NCBI GenBank assembly: GCA_965198865.1
Contig: CBDAQA010000003.1
Span: 434,001 to 498,000, forward strand
From: CBDAQA01 sp965198865
GTDB lineage: Bacteria; Planctomycetota; Phycisphaerae; Tepidisphaerales; Tepidisphaeraceae
Length of the DNA stretch: 64,000 nucleotides
Direction of reading: 5' to 3'
Shown here: piece after piece, positions 33,078-43,986 of the stretch
Layout: the number at the start of each line of letters is the position of its first letter
Numbering within the stretch: position 1 is the first letter of the stretch
Translations under genes and position numbers: made by a program
Notes under the pieces: model-generated
What the model was told of the DNA's origin: nothing
The model's input: only the letters and a program-made list of their open reading frames with translations
The model's database searches: none

Positions 33078-34190
33078 TCAGTTCATCTTCGCGCCGGCGG
33101 GCACCTGTGGGGCGCTGCCGGGCGATTCGGTAGACGGCTTGGGCTTGCTGCCCAGTCGGGCGTCGCGCGGGTTGCCGCCGGACTCCTGGCCGCCGTAGAC
33201 GAAGGCCCACCGCAGCGCCAGGCCGCCGGCGAGGCTGAGCAGCGAGGCGAGGATGCTGGCCGCCCGCTTCTTCCGGCCGTGCAGCGGGAGGGCCTTGAGC
33301 AGCTCGGCACCGACGATGCCGAGGATCGTCAGCCAGAGGTTGCGCTTCTGGCCGCCGTGCGTCAGGGGGCGAGCCAACGGGCCGGACTGCTTGAGGAAGC
33401 CGATCAGCGTCACCGCCTCGGTGACGTGGGCGGCCAGCTCGATGCGCTCAATGGCGCGCTTGCTGGGACCGTGCAGGTCGGCACCGGTCAGGTCGAGCGC
33501 GAGGTTGACGGCGCTGGCGGCCGTGGCGGCGGCGCTGCTGCTGAACAGCGGGCCGATCCAGGTGTTCCTGCACCACAGCGGGGTGCTGGCGCAGCTGAGC
33601 AGCACGCCGGTGTAGCCGGCCAAGCCCAGCGCCAGCGGCACGCCGGCGACGTCGTGGACGGCGGTGATGGTCTGGTTGATCGCGCTCGTCTCGAACCGTT
33701 TGCGCTGCGTCGCGGTGAGGCGGTTCAGCGTGAAGTGGCGCATCGCCTCGGCCGTGCAGGGCAGGCTGTAGCCGGACAGGATCCACGACCCCAGGCTCAT
33801 CGGCGTGCTGGGCTTGAACACGCGCAGCATGTGGTGAAACCGGCGCGGGTCACCCAGGTCGTAGATCAGCAGCGGGGGGCTGGGCAGCAGGCTGGCGAAG
33901 CTGATGTAGCTGGCCAGCGTGGACAGGTCGCGGTACTTGCCGCCGCCGAACCGCTCGGCCATCCGGCCCAGGATGTAGCTGCCCCCGCTGATGCCGCCGA
34001 ACCAGAAGTAGAGCGCGATCTCCCACTTCCACACCGGCGCCTGCAGCAGCGAGATGTTGTAGTAGGACGGCTCCTCCGCCCTCTGCGGGTCGGCCGACGT
34101 GGGCATGGTCTCGGCCCGGTGCTTCTGCGCGCCGTTCTGCAACGGGTGCAGGTCCGATCGGCGGCTGGTCGCGGTGTTCACGCCGGGCAT
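33078..34190 (-). CDS. NrfD/PsrC family membrane subunit of a molybdoenzyme complex
   Basis: A 370-residue polytopic protein of the NrfD group, which exchanges electrons between quinones and periplasmic Fe-S subunits. Typical parts are WEIALYFWFGGISGGSYILG in the first helices, DLGDPRRFHHMLRVFKPSTP, and GYTGVLLSCASTPLW. It lacks haem-ligand patterns. The ATG at 34190 follows GGAGGAG at 5 bases, which decides the start over an upstream GTG. Together with the four-cluster Fe-S protein 1 kb upstream it would form the membrane arm of a formate dehydrogenase-like enzyme. Confidence 0.9.
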   Translation of the reverse strand: MPGVNTATSRRSDLHPLQNGAQKHRAETMPTSADPQRAEEPSYYNISLLQAPVWKWEIALYFWFGGISGGSYILGRMAERFGGGKYRDLSTLASYISFASLLPSPPLLIYDLGDPRRFHHMLRVFKPSTPMSLGSWILSGYSLPCTAEAMRHFTLNRLTATQRKRFETSAINQTITAVHDVAGVPLALGLAGYTGVLLSCASTPLWCRNTWIGPLFSSSAAATAASAVNLALDLTGADLHGPSKRAIERIELAAHVTEAVTLIGFLKQSGPLARPLTHGGQKRNLWLTILGIVGAELLKALPLHGRKKRAASILASLLSLAGGLALRWAFVYGGQESGGNPRDARLGSKPKPSTESPGSAPQVPAGAKMN

Positions 34191-34263
34191 CTCACACTCC
34201 TCCGTCAGCACAGGGGATCACAGGCCGCACATGCTATGCAGCAGTGATAGGCCGGGCTTGCGG

Positions 34264-34905
34264 TCACCGTTTCGGATCGATCGGCCGCACCTCGATGACG
34301 TGTCGCGCGATGTCCGGCACGCCGTCGAGCACCGTCACCTCGAGGATGCGGTCGCGCTGGCCGCGCTTGCGCCGCCAGTCGGCGTAGGACAGTTCCAGCA
34401 GCGGCGTGAACGTGGAACGCCCGCGGCGCGCGGGCCGGCGGATCGTCGCGCCGGAGTTGATCGGGCTCAGCTCGACCCGCTCGGCGTGCGCGCGAGCCAG
34501 CCCCAGCGTGTCGACGACCAGCACGTCGAGCGGGCGCGACCGGTTGCCCCGCGCCCCGAGAAGCCGGCCCAGGCCGGCCTCGTCGGCCCAGAAGAAGACC
34601 CGGCGGTTCAGCAGCGCCAGCCAGTCGGCGGGCCCGAGCCCGTCGTCCAGGCACCGGGCCAGGGCGGCCTCGGTCATGGGGATTTGGTCGGTGATGATCG
34701 CCGTGCCGTGGACGGCGTGGCGGATCGGCACCGACGCGGGGCGGCGCATGCGCTCCAGCCTCGTTCGCTGGTCGCCGGCGATTTCGAACAGGTCGAGCAG
34801 CCGGCTCGTGGGCAACAGGCCTCGCGTGCGGATGCCGTCCCACGCGCCGCGCGAGGCGACGTGGAACAGCCGCGGGTGAAGCTGGGCCAGCTCTTCGGGG
34901 GTCAT
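34264..34905 (-). CDS. DUF7002 family protein
   Basis: A 213-residue cytoplasmic protein. It matches a conserved family I know as DUF7002: HPRLFHVASRGAWDGIRTRG at the start, then LLPTSRLLDLFE, VFFWADEAGLGRLLGAR, VLVVDTLGLARAHAERV, and LSPINSGATIRRPARRGRST. The pattern of an N-terminal His/Arg segment and a FFW strand recalls ADP-ribosyltransferase-like folds, but this is only an impression. Its place between the Fe-S and NrfD genes of the same strand suggests co-transcription, not necessarily related function. The ATG at 34905 is chosen for the family start. Confidence 0.75.
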   Translation of the reverse strand: MTPEELAQLHPRLFHVASRGAWDGIRTRGLLPTSRLLDLFEIAGDQRTRLERMRRPASVPIRHAVHGTAIITDQIPMTEAALARCLDDGLGPADWLALLNRRVFFWADEAGLGRLLGARGNRSRPLDVLVVDTLGLARAHAERVELSPINSGATIRRPARRGRSTFTPLLELSYADWRRKRGQRDRILEVTVLDGVPDIARHVIEVRPIDPKR

Positions 34906-35037
34906 GCGGCAAGGGAACAGTGACCGTCGAACGCCGAACACCCGTCTGCACCATCCGACGGTAGAGCTCGGTGAGACAGCTCGGAACCTGTCTCATGGTC
35001 CGTCTCGATAACAAACGTTTACCATTCAGAGACTTGC

Positions 35038-35104
35038 ATCAATTTGAGGGCCGGCGGGACGGGTTGAAAAGCGTCCCATTTCGTCCCAAATCGTCCCACG
35101 GGGT
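35038..35104 (-). repeat. Dispersed GTGGGACG repeat, copy A
   Basis: Read on the minus strand this begins CCCGTGGGACGATTTGGGAC and continues GAAATGGGACG, with 30 of 31 bases identical to the start of copy B at 60275. Both end in CTCAAATTGA. GGGACG pairs with a downstream CGTCCC, so a hairpin is conserved although the loop differs. It lies in the gap upstream of the DUF7002 gene. Confidence 0.85.
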
Positions 35105-35143
35105 TCTGGCGACTGGCAGAGGCGATGTTCGCACCGCGGCCGC

Positions 35144-36082
35144 TCATTGCCGCCGCCCCGATGCGAACACCAGTGCCGCCAACCCCGCGAGTGCCGCCCC
35201 CACGCCAATGCTCGCGGCGTAGCGCTTGCCCTGCCCGCGGAACGGCTGGCGCGGGGCCTCGGGCAGGTTGTACTGGTTCGGGTGGTCCTCGAGCAGGAAG
35301 AACGCGTTGAGCCGGCCGTAGTCGCCGACGGGGTCGGCGCCGTACAGGTAGGCCTCGCCGTGGCCGCGGCCGTGCAGCTCCTCGACGCGGCGCTTGGCCC
35401 GGTCGCGCAGCTCGTCCACCTGGCCGAACTGGATGGAGGCGGTGGGGCAGGCCTTGGCGCAGGCGGGGGTCATGTCGTCGGTCTGGCGGTCGTAGCAGAG
35501 CGTACACTTGTGGGCGTGGCCGTCGCCGTCCCTGAAGGACATCTGCGTGCCGGCATCCTCAGTGCTGGGGATGTGGTGGGTGCCGCTGCGGGCGATCACG
35601 CCGAACGGGCAGGCGCTGACGCAGTACCCGCAGCCGTTGCAGATGTCGTTCTGGACGTACACGTCGCCATAGGTGTTGTAGACGATCGCGCCGGTCGGGC
35701 AGCTGTGCTGGCAGGGGGCCGACTCGCAGTGCTTGCAGACGTCGCTCATCATCAGCCAGCGGCTGGTCTCCTCGCCCATCTGCTCCTTGAACGCCACGTG
35801 CCGCCACGTCGTCGCGCCCAGGTGTCCCGTGTTGTCGTAGCTGTTGCCCGACAGCTTGAACCCGTCGCTGGGCAGCTGGTTCCACTGCTTGCAGGCCACC
35901 TCGCACGCCTTGCAGCCGATGCACAGCGTGGTGTCGGTGAAGAACCCCATGATGGGATGCAGCCCCTCGGCCTGGCCTGCTTGCCCCGGCTGTGGGACGG
36001 CCGTCGGCCGGGGCGGGAAGGCGTTGGGCATGTCGCCGACCACCTCGAACATGTCACGCAGGATCGGTAGGGCCAGGGTCAT
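35144..36082 (-). CDS. Formate dehydrogenase-type iron-sulfur (beta) subunit
   Basis: A 312-residue ferredoxin-like protein with four [4Fe-4S] motifs: CIGCKACEVACKQW, CKHCESAPCQHSCPTG, CNGCGYCVSACPFG, and CTLCYDRQTDDMTPACAKAC. The sequence WNQLPSDGFKLSGNSYDNTG is typical of FdnH/FdhB. A C-terminal hydrophobic helix (IGVGAALAGLAALVFASG) anchors it in the membrane. It should pass electrons from a molybdenum or tungsten catalytic subunit to the NrfD-type protein. That catalytic subunit is not encoded next to it: only 64 bases separate it from the next upstream gene. No Tat signal is present on this subunit, so it would be exported with its partner. Confidence 0.93.
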   Translation of the reverse strand: MTLALPILRDMFEVVGDMPNAFPPRPTAVPQPGQAGQAEGLHPIMGFFTDTTLCIGCKACEVACKQWNQLPSDGFKLSGNSYDNTGHLGATTWRHVAFKEQMGEETSRWLMMSDVCKHCESAPCQHSCPTGAIVYNTYGDVYVQNDICNGCGYCVSACPFGVIARSGTHHIPSTEDAGTQMSFRDGDGHAHKCTLCYDRQTDDMTPACAKACPTASIQFGQVDELRDRAKRRVEELHGRGHGEAYLYGADPVGDYGRLNAFFLLEDHPNQYNLPEAPRQPFRGQGKRYAASIGVGAALAGLAALVFASGRRQ

Positions 36083-36146
36083 CGCGGGATCGCCTCCGTC
36101 GGCAGTGTACGCACGGGTGGCGGTGGCGGTCGCCTCAGGGAGTGGG

Positions 36147-36776
36147 TTATCGCCGTGGCGGCATCAGTCGCCGCAGGACCCAGTGGGCCGGCAGGAACAT
36201 GCCGACGATCGCCGCGGCAATCACGACGGCCAGCCACGCGCCGTGCGGCATCCGGCTCTGAGGCCGGCTTCTGCTGAGGCCGTAGACGTAGTTCACGTTC
36301 GCCGCGATCCGCTTCCCGCCGATCGTGCCCGGGGGGGCGAACAGGAAGTAGCAGGCCAGCAGCAACAGCGTGCCGACCACGGTCTGCACGCCGAACGCCC
36401 GGCGATCGTAGCCCAGCCGTCGCAGGCTCCGCAGCAGCAGGTACGGCAGCCAGCCGTGGAACAGCGACAGCGACCGCACCCATCGCGGGTAGGACGGGTC
36501 GAACATGTAGTTGGTCAGCCCCAGCGCCCTGAACCCCAGCAGTCGGGCGGCGAAGTCGATCACCCACACCACCTGCGGCACGAGGATCGCGACCGCCTCC
36601 ACGCTCAGCAGCAGCGAGCTCTCCGCCCACAGCCCGACCAGCGTGACGAAGGCCGCCACGTCGCAGATCTGCAGGAAGTTCGCCGGGCCGTAGACGCGCC
36701 AGTAGGACGGAACGAGCACGGTGACGAACGCGGAGTAGGTGAGCTTGATCCAACGGGGGATGCGGCCGGTGGGCAT
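36147..36776 (-). CDS. Conserved hypothetical membrane protein
   Basis: A 209-residue protein with about five hydrophobic helices, including FVTLVGLWAESSLLLSVEAV, ILVPQVVWVIDFAARLLG and VVGTLLLLACYFLFAPP. Motifs such as WRVYGPANFLQICDVAAF and PSYPRWVRSLSLFHGWLP recall a family of membrane proteins of unknown function seen in planctomycetes and acidobacteria. It is 64 bases upstream of the Fe-S subunit gene and on the same strand, so it may belong to the same transcript. Confidence 0.75.
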   Translation of the reverse strand: MPTGRIPRWIKLTYSAFVTVLVPSYWRVYGPANFLQICDVAAFVTLVGLWAESSLLLSVEAVAILVPQVVWVIDFAARLLGFRALGLTNYMFDPSYPRWVRSLSLFHGWLPYLLLRSLRRLGYDRRAFGVQTVVGTLLLLACYFLFAPPGTIGGKRIAANVNYVYGLSRSRPQSRMPHGAWLAVVIAAAIVGMFLPAHWVLRRLMPPRR

Positions 36777-36900
36777 TGGCGAAGGTGTACCGTGGCGGTG
36801 GATGGCGGGGAACCAAGATTACATCCGACGTCTATCAGCCGCGGGCGGAAGTCAGCGGGCGGTCCGCTGGCTTCCGCCCGAGGCTGAAATGACGGTCGAA

Positions 36901-37695
36901 TCACCGCCCGTCCGCCAGCGACTCAATGAGCCGCGTCAGCTCCCTCGGGTGCGACCACTGCGCGTTGTGGTCGCTGGTCATGGTCGTCACGTCCCAGCCG
37001 AACGACCTCGCCCGCTGATAGAAGTAGTAGAACTTCGCGTAGTCGATCGGCCGCTTCGGCGGGACGTAGAGGACGTACGTCGTCGGCTTGCCCCGGAGCG
37101 GCGGCGGCTCGCGCAGGCGGATCGGCTGGGTGAACGTCGCCCCGGGCTGACGCACGTCGTGCGGCAGCGGCTGCGTGGTCGACACCCACGTCGGCGTCAG
37201 GTAGCCGGTCGCGTCGGGCTTGGTCGGGCCCGACCGGTGCTGCAGGCGCCTGACCTCGTCCACGGCCGACTCGCCGTCCAGCGGCAGGAAGGCGTCGAGG
37301 TAGACCACGCGGGCGATCCGGTCCGGCACCGCGTCGATCACGCCGGTGATGACCATCCCGCCGTAGCTGTGGCCGACGAGCACCACGTCGTGCAGGTCCT
37401 CGAACCTGATCACGTTCACGATGTCGGCGATGTGCGTGTCCAGGCCGACCGAAGGACTGGCCAGGTGAACCCGCTCGCCCTGGCCGGTCAGCGTGGGGCG
37501 ATAGACGTGGTAGCCGTCGGCGGACAGCCGCTCGGCGACCTCCTTGAACCCCCACCCGCCGCCGAACGCGCCGTGGACGAGGAGGATCGTGGGATGCTTA
37601 GTCGCCGCGACGGGCGCCGCGATCTGAGCGGCACATCCCGCGAGCAGTGCGAGCGTCGCGCAGGCGAACCGTGGAAGTCGGGTCGATGAAGTCAT
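36901..37695 (-). CDS. Alpha/beta hydrolase lipoprotein
   Basis: A 264-residue alpha/beta-fold hydrolase with a lipoprotein signal ending in the lipobox LLAGC. The nucleophile elbow is LVGHSYGGMV (Ser), with the oxyanion region ILLVHGAFGGGWGF. DHNAQWSHP holds the likely catalytic His, and VVYLDAFLP the strand after the elbow. The layout resembles plant-type esterases and salicylate-esterase-like enzymes, but the substrate is unknown. The ATG at 37695 is preferred to an upstream TTG at 37704. Confidence 0.87.
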   Translation of the reverse strand: MTSSTRLPRFACATLALLAGCAAQIAAPVAATKHPTILLVHGAFGGGWGFKEVAERLSADGYHVYRPTLTGQGERVHLASPSVGLDTHIADIVNVIRFEDLHDVVLVGHSYGGMVITGVIDAVPDRIARVVYLDAFLPLDGESAVDEVRRLQHRSGPTKPDATGYLTPTWVSTTQPLPHDVRQPGATFTQPIRLREPPPLRGKPTTYVLYVPPKRPIDYAKFYYFYQRARSFGWDVTTMTSDHNAQWSHPRELTRLIESLADGR

Positions 37696-37766
37696 GCGTG
37701 ACAACCGTCCACTGAGGTTCCTCGTTTAGCGACGGCCCGCCTGGCCGTCGCCAGACAGCGGCGATG

Positions 37767-39245
37767 CTACGGCTGCGTCGCCGCCGGCCGCGTGGCGGGC
37801 GGTCCGTCCATCTCGTTCAGGATCGCGCGGAACTGCGGCTCGAACTTGTTCCGCATCAGCAGCTCCGCCGCCACGTACAGCTGATAGGCCTTCTCCGGGT
37901 CGATGTTGAAGTAGGTGCTGGTGCTGTTCACCGATTCCTGGAAGCTGCGGTAGGGCAGCTCGCTCACGCTCTCCAGCTGCGTCAGGGCCATGTGCGCCAC
38001 GCGGATCGGGTGGCCGCCGACCGTCTTGAACTCGGTGTACCCGTCGGCGTCGAGCTTGGCCAGGGCCGCGCGGACCTCGCGGGCGGTCGCCGTGTCGGGG
38101 GCGTTCTTGATGACCACGTCGTCCAGCCCGGCGGCGCTGGCGCGGTTCAGCAGCGCGCTCCCGGTCAGCCCCGCGGCCGACGTCAGCGCGGTGATGAACC
38201 CCGTGTCGCTCTGCGTCGAGATGTCCTGGTCGTACTCCACGCGGGCGTCGAGCACGATGAAGACCGCCCCGTTCGGGTACGGGTCGGGCCGGTGCCCGCT
38301 GCGGGCCGCCTCCTCCTGGCTGCGGTAGGTCTCGACCAGCGTCTCGATGCCCAGGTTGTCGTTGATCGTCCCGTCGATCAGGTGGCGGTACTGCGGGAAG
38401 ATCGTCGTGAAGTCGCGCAGCGTCACCTCGTGCAGCAGCACCGGCACGCTGCTGGTCGCCGCCACCGCATAGGCGACGGGGTACTTGGACAGGTCGCTGT
38501 TGATCTGGTCGAACGTCTCGTTGCAGTAGACGAACCGCCGGCCCGACTGCAGGTCCGTGGCGGTGATCAGCAGCCGCGGGCGGTCGGCGCGCAGGTCGCC
38601 GTAGGTCTGGCCGTGACCATTCTGTGCCGTGAACAGGTTGTTCTGCAGCGTGCGCGCCAGCATGTCGTCGCGGTCGTAGTCGCTCAGCAGGAGGGCGACC
38701 CAGGTCCAGGGCATGATCCCCTGGATCAGCATGTCGTTGGCGAAGGGGTGGGTGAGGCGGCGCTGCACCTCCTTGGGGTTCCACCCGCCGGGCCCGTCGC
38801 CGTGGAGGCAGTAGTAGGCGGCGGCCAGGCTGCCGCCGCTGACGCTGGCGATGTAGTCGACCCGCTTCAACAGCCCGACGCGCTGCAGCTGGAGCATGCA
38901 GGCCGCGGCGAAGTTGGCCGACCGGCTGCCGCCCCCGCTGATGGCGAGGCCGACGAAGTACCCGTCGGGCACGGTGTCGACCGGGTCGGCGGCGGCGGCC
39001 GGGCCGGCCGAGCGGACCTCCCGCTCCGACGCCGGCCCCGGCGGCCGCGGGTACCGCGGGGCGTCCACCGCCGCGAACGTGGCGGCGCGGGTGGCGTTCC
39101 GCGCCCGCTCCTCCAGCGCCACCGACACGTCGTTGAGCGGCCGGTTGGCGTAGCTGCAGCCGACCAGCAAGGCCGGCACGACCCACGCGATGCGCGCGAG
39201 CCGACGCACCGCGCCCCCACGCCCGCCGATGCAATGTGGTTCCAT
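37767..39245 (-). CDS. Patatin-like phospholipase lipoprotein
   Basis: A 492-residue lipoprotein with the lipobox ALLVGC. The patatin domain has the oxyanion GGGSRSANF (after VGLAISG), the nucleophile ASVSGGSLAA (GxSxG) and the catalytic DGTINDN loop, where Asp pairs with the Ser. It is expected to hydrolyse acyl esters of lipids at the cell envelope. A long C-terminal region (for example FRAILNEMDGPPATRP) has no further motif. The ATG at 39245 is taken as start; GTG 39263 is an alternative. It is divergent from the FIST gene. Confidence 0.9.
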   Translation of the reverse strand: MEPHCIGGRGGAVRRLARIAWVVPALLVGCSYANRPLNDVSVALEERARNATRAATFAAVDAPRYPRPPGPASEREVRSAGPAAAADPVDTVPDGYFVGLAISGGGSRSANFAAACMLQLQRVGLLKRVDYIASVSGGSLAAAYYCLHGDGPGGWNPKEVQRRLTHPFANDMLIQGIMPWTWVALLLSDYDRDDMLARTLQNNLFTAQNGHGQTYGDLRADRPRLLITATDLQSGRRFVYCNETFDQINSDLSKYPVAYAVAATSSVPVLLHEVTLRDFTTIFPQYRHLIDGTINDNLGIETLVETYRSQEEAARSGHRPDPYPNGAVFIVLDARVEYDQDISTQSDTGFITALTSAAGLTGSALLNRASAAGLDDVVIKNAPDTATAREVRAALAKLDADGYTEFKTVGGHPIRVAHMALTQLESVSELPYRSFQESVNSTSTYFNIDPEKAYQLYVAAELLMRNKFEPQFRAILNEMDGPPATRPAATQP

Positions 39246-39356
39246 GTGTTTCGGTTTTATCACACCTTGTCCCCAGCGGCCTCAAGCGATTGGCGGGCCG
39301 CTCCGATCTACTGGCGGGACGTGCAAGTCTTCGCGATCGACACAGAGAGGGCCCGC

Positions 39357-40508
39357 ATGCAACTGGCAACCGCGTCGTACCAGCCGGCCACCGGGTGGGC
39401 CGCGCCGTTGCCGTCCGCGGCCGACGGGCCGCGCACCCTCGTGCTGGCGTTCGGGTCGGCGGCGCTGGTCGACGACCCGCGGCCGCTGGCCGACCTGGCG
39501 CGGGCGTTCCCGGCCTCGCAAGTTCTGGGCTGCTCGACCAGCGGCAACATCCTCGGCGAGCACGTGACCGACGACGGCCTCGTCGCCGCGGTCGCCCGGT
39601 TCGACCACACGGACCTGGCGCGGGCGGCGGCATCCGTCTCCGGGCCCGGCGATTCGCTGGCGGCGGGGCGGTCGATCGCCGGGCAGCTGGCGCGACCAGG
39701 CCTCCGCGCGGTGTTCGTCTGTTCCGACGGGCTCGCGGTCAACGGCAGCGACCTGGTGCGCGGGATTGCCGCCGGCGTCGGGCCCGACGTTCGGGTGACC
39801 GGCGGCCTGGCGGGCGACGGCGACCGGTTCAGACACACGTGGGTGTTCGACCACGGGGCACCGAGGGCCGGCACCGTGACGGCCGTCGGCCTGTACGGCG
39901 ACGCGCTGCGCGTCGGCCACGGGTCGTCCGGCGGGTGGGACCTGTTCGGGCCGGAGCGGCGCATCACCAGGTCGGCCGGCAACGTGCTGTTCGAGATCGA
40001 CGGCCAACCGGCGCTGGCCCTGTACAAGCGTTACCTGGGCGACCGGGCCGCGGGGCTGCCAGCCACGGCGTTGCTGTTCCCGCTGGCGCTGCGCGCCGGT
40101 GCGGAGGATGCCCACCGGCTGGTCCGCACCGTGCTGGCCGTGGACGAGGCGGCCCAATCGATGACGTTCGCCGGCGACGTGCCGACCGGCCACTTCGGGC
40201 AGCTGATGCGCGGGAACGTTGAGCACCTGATCGACGGTGCGACCGCCGCGGCGGCGAGTGCCGCGGGCGGGACTGAGGGTGGCCGGGCCCTGACCGTGGC
40301 CGTCAGCTGCGTCGGCCGGCGGCTCGTTCTGGGCGAGCGGACCGAGGAGGAGCTGGAGGCGGTGGCCGAGTGCGCCGGCACCGCCTCGGCCCAGGTCGGG
40401 TTCTACTCCTACGGCGAGATCTGCCCCCACTCGACGGGCGGCGCGTCGGCGGTGGCCGAGCTCCACAACCAGACGATGACCGTGACCCGCTTCGCCGAGG
40501 CCGCGTGA
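39357..40508 (+). CDS. FIST domain sensory protein
   Basis: A 383-residue cytoplasmic protein made of the FIST N and FIST C domains, thought to bind small ligands such as amino acids and to feed signal-transduction proteins. Visible parts are FPASQVLGCSTSGNILGEHV in FIST_N, RVTGGLAGDGDRFRHTWVF, and the C-terminal GFYSYGEICPHSTGGASAVA followed by LHNQTMTVTRF, the family signature. GAGAGG lies 7 bases before the ATG at 39357. The next gene, a hybrid kinase, begins 17 bases after the stop, so the two should form a sensor-kinase pair. Confidence 0.92.
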   Translation: MQLATASYQPATGWAAPLPSAADGPRTLVLAFGSAALVDDPRPLADLARAFPASQVLGCSTSGNILGEHVTDDGLVAAVARFDHTDLARAAASVSGPGDSLAAGRSIAGQLARPGLRAVFVCSDGLAVNGSDLVRGIAAGVGPDVRVTGGLAGDGDRFRHTWVFDHGAPRAGTVTAVGLYGDALRVGHGSSGGWDLFGPERRITRSAGNVLFEIDGQPALALYKRYLGDRAAGLPATALLFPLALRAGAEDAHRLVRTVLAVDEAAQSMTFAGDVPTGHFGQLMRGNVEHLIDGATAAAASAAGGTEGGRALTVAVSCVGRRLVLGERTEEELEAVAECAGTASAQVGFYSYGEICPHSTGGASAVAELHNQTMTVTRFAEAA

Positions 40509-40525
40509 GGAGCGTGGACGCCGTG

Positions 40526-42793
<2,268 letters not shown>

Positions 42794-42857
42794 ACGATCC
42801 AGTTGAAGAGGCGGTCGCTTTTCCGACGACGGCGTGGCACTCCGTAGATCGCGTTGA

Positions 42858-43907
42858 TCACGGCGACAGTTCGATGTCGCGCCGGCGGCGCTTCTCGGTC
42901 GCGCGGCGGAGCACGCGGCGCTCGCGCCAGGTGAGGCTGGCCATGCCGTGGGCGCTCACCTTGGCCAGGATCGCGTCGAGCCGCTCCGACTCCAGCTTGG
43001 CCTCCACGGCCGAGCGGCGCGCCTGGGCGACGGCCCGGCGGGCGGCGCGGCTGGTCCGCTTGCGCCGCCGCGGCGGCGTGACCGGCTCGTAGGCGGCGCT
43101 GTAGTCGGTCTCGTCCGACGCGTACTCCTCCGGGCCCATCGCCAGCAGCTGCCGGCGCAGGTTCAGGCAGTACATGAACCCCATCACCGCCAGCACGGCC
43201 AGACCCAGGTTCCGGCTGGCGAGCGCGACCATCCCACCGATCACGCTGGCGACCATGCCGATCACGCACGACAGCAGCATCGACCGGTAGTAGCCCAGCC
43301 ACGGCCAGAGGATCGTCTGCGTCATCCGCCCGCCGTCCAACGGGAAGATCGGCAGCAGGTTGAACATCAGGTTCTGGTAGCTGATGAAGTAGATCCAGTA
43401 GACGTACCGGTAGACGTCCAACCAGTAGAACGACCGGCTGGGGGGCCAGGGGGTGAACGGGTTCCAGGGGACCCAGCCGGAGATCGACCAGAGGATCGCC
43501 CCGCACGAGAGGCAGATCAGCACGTTGACGGCGGGCCCGCCGGCGGCGGTGAGGAACGACGGCAGCGGCCGGCGCGGCGGGCTCGCGTACGCCAGCCCGC
43601 CCAGCGGGTGCATCAGGATGTCCTCGGCGTGCCCGCCGACCCAGCGGGCGGTCAGGCAGTGGCCGAACTCGTGAAGCAGCACCACGCCGAAAAGGATGGA
43701 GACGTTCTCGACCCGGTCCTGCCAGGCGAACCCGGCCCCGAGCCCGAAGAGCAGCACGCAGGCGGCGTACAGCGCCATCGAGGCGTGGGCGCGGACGCGG
43801 ATGCCCATCGCGGTGAACAGCGGGAACGACCCGTACATCAGCCACGACAGCGGCGTCCAGGCCGTGTGGTCGCGGTCACGGTAGTAGTGGCGGTCCTGCC
43901 AAGCCAT
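42858..43907 (-). CDS. Site-2 protease family (M50) intramembrane metalloprotease
   Basis: A 349-residue polytopic zinc protease. The HExxH motif is VVLLHEFGHCLTARWVGG in a membrane helix, and the second motif is NLLPIFPLDGGRM (the N-P...DG type). These are the zinc ligands of site-2 proteases. A C-terminal cytoplasmic tail of about 90 residues is highly basic (RRRKRTSRAARRAVAQARR). It probably cleaves a membrane-bound regulator such as an anti-sigma factor, but no candidate is adjacent. The ATG at 43907 is chosen over TTG 43910. Confidence 0.9.
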   Translation of the reverse strand: MAWQDRHYYRDRDHTAWTPLSWLMYGSFPLFTAMGIRVRAHASMALYAACVLLFGLGAGFAWQDRVENVSILFGVVLLHEFGHCLTARWVGGHAEDILMHPLGGLAYASPPRRPLPSFLTAAGGPAVNVLICLSCGAILWSISGWVPWNPFTPWPPSRSFYWLDVYRYVYWIYFISYQNLMFNLLPIFPLDGGRMTQTILWPWLGYYRSMLLSCVIGMVASVIGGMVALASRNLGLAVLAVMGFMYCLNLRRQLLAMGPEEYASDETDYSAAYEPVTPPRRRKRTSRAARRAVAQARRSAVEAKLESERLDAILAKVSAHGMASLTWRERRVLRRATEKRRRRDIELSP

Positions 43908-43911
43908 CAAC

Positions 43912-43986
43912 GTGGCACGGGCTATCAGCCCGTGTTCCCATTCGGGTCCGGGTGCTCGCGGCTCACGGGCTGGTAACCCGCGCCAC
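43912..43986. repeat. Inverted pair of imperfect palindromes (BIME-like)
   Basis: Copy 1 at 43912-43934 (GTGGCACGGGCTATCAGCCC then GTG) holds a perfect 8-bp hairpin CACGGGCT/AGCCCGTG. Copy 2 at 43964-43986 is the same unit in inverted orientation, 20 of 23 bases identical. Thirty bases separate them. The second copy runs into the last codons of the NUDIX gene. Two inverted REP-like units form the layout known as a BIME. Confidence 0.75.

Noticed and set aside
35019..35507. Minus-strand frame overlapping the Fe-S subunit gene
   Set aside because: Shadow of the Fe-S gene that continues into the dispersed repeat, giving the repeat-derived peptide GRFGTKWD.
37764..39356. Upstream extension of the FIST gene frame
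   Set aside because: The extension overlaps the patatin gene in antisense. The FIST domain begins only after 39357, where a ribosome site is found.
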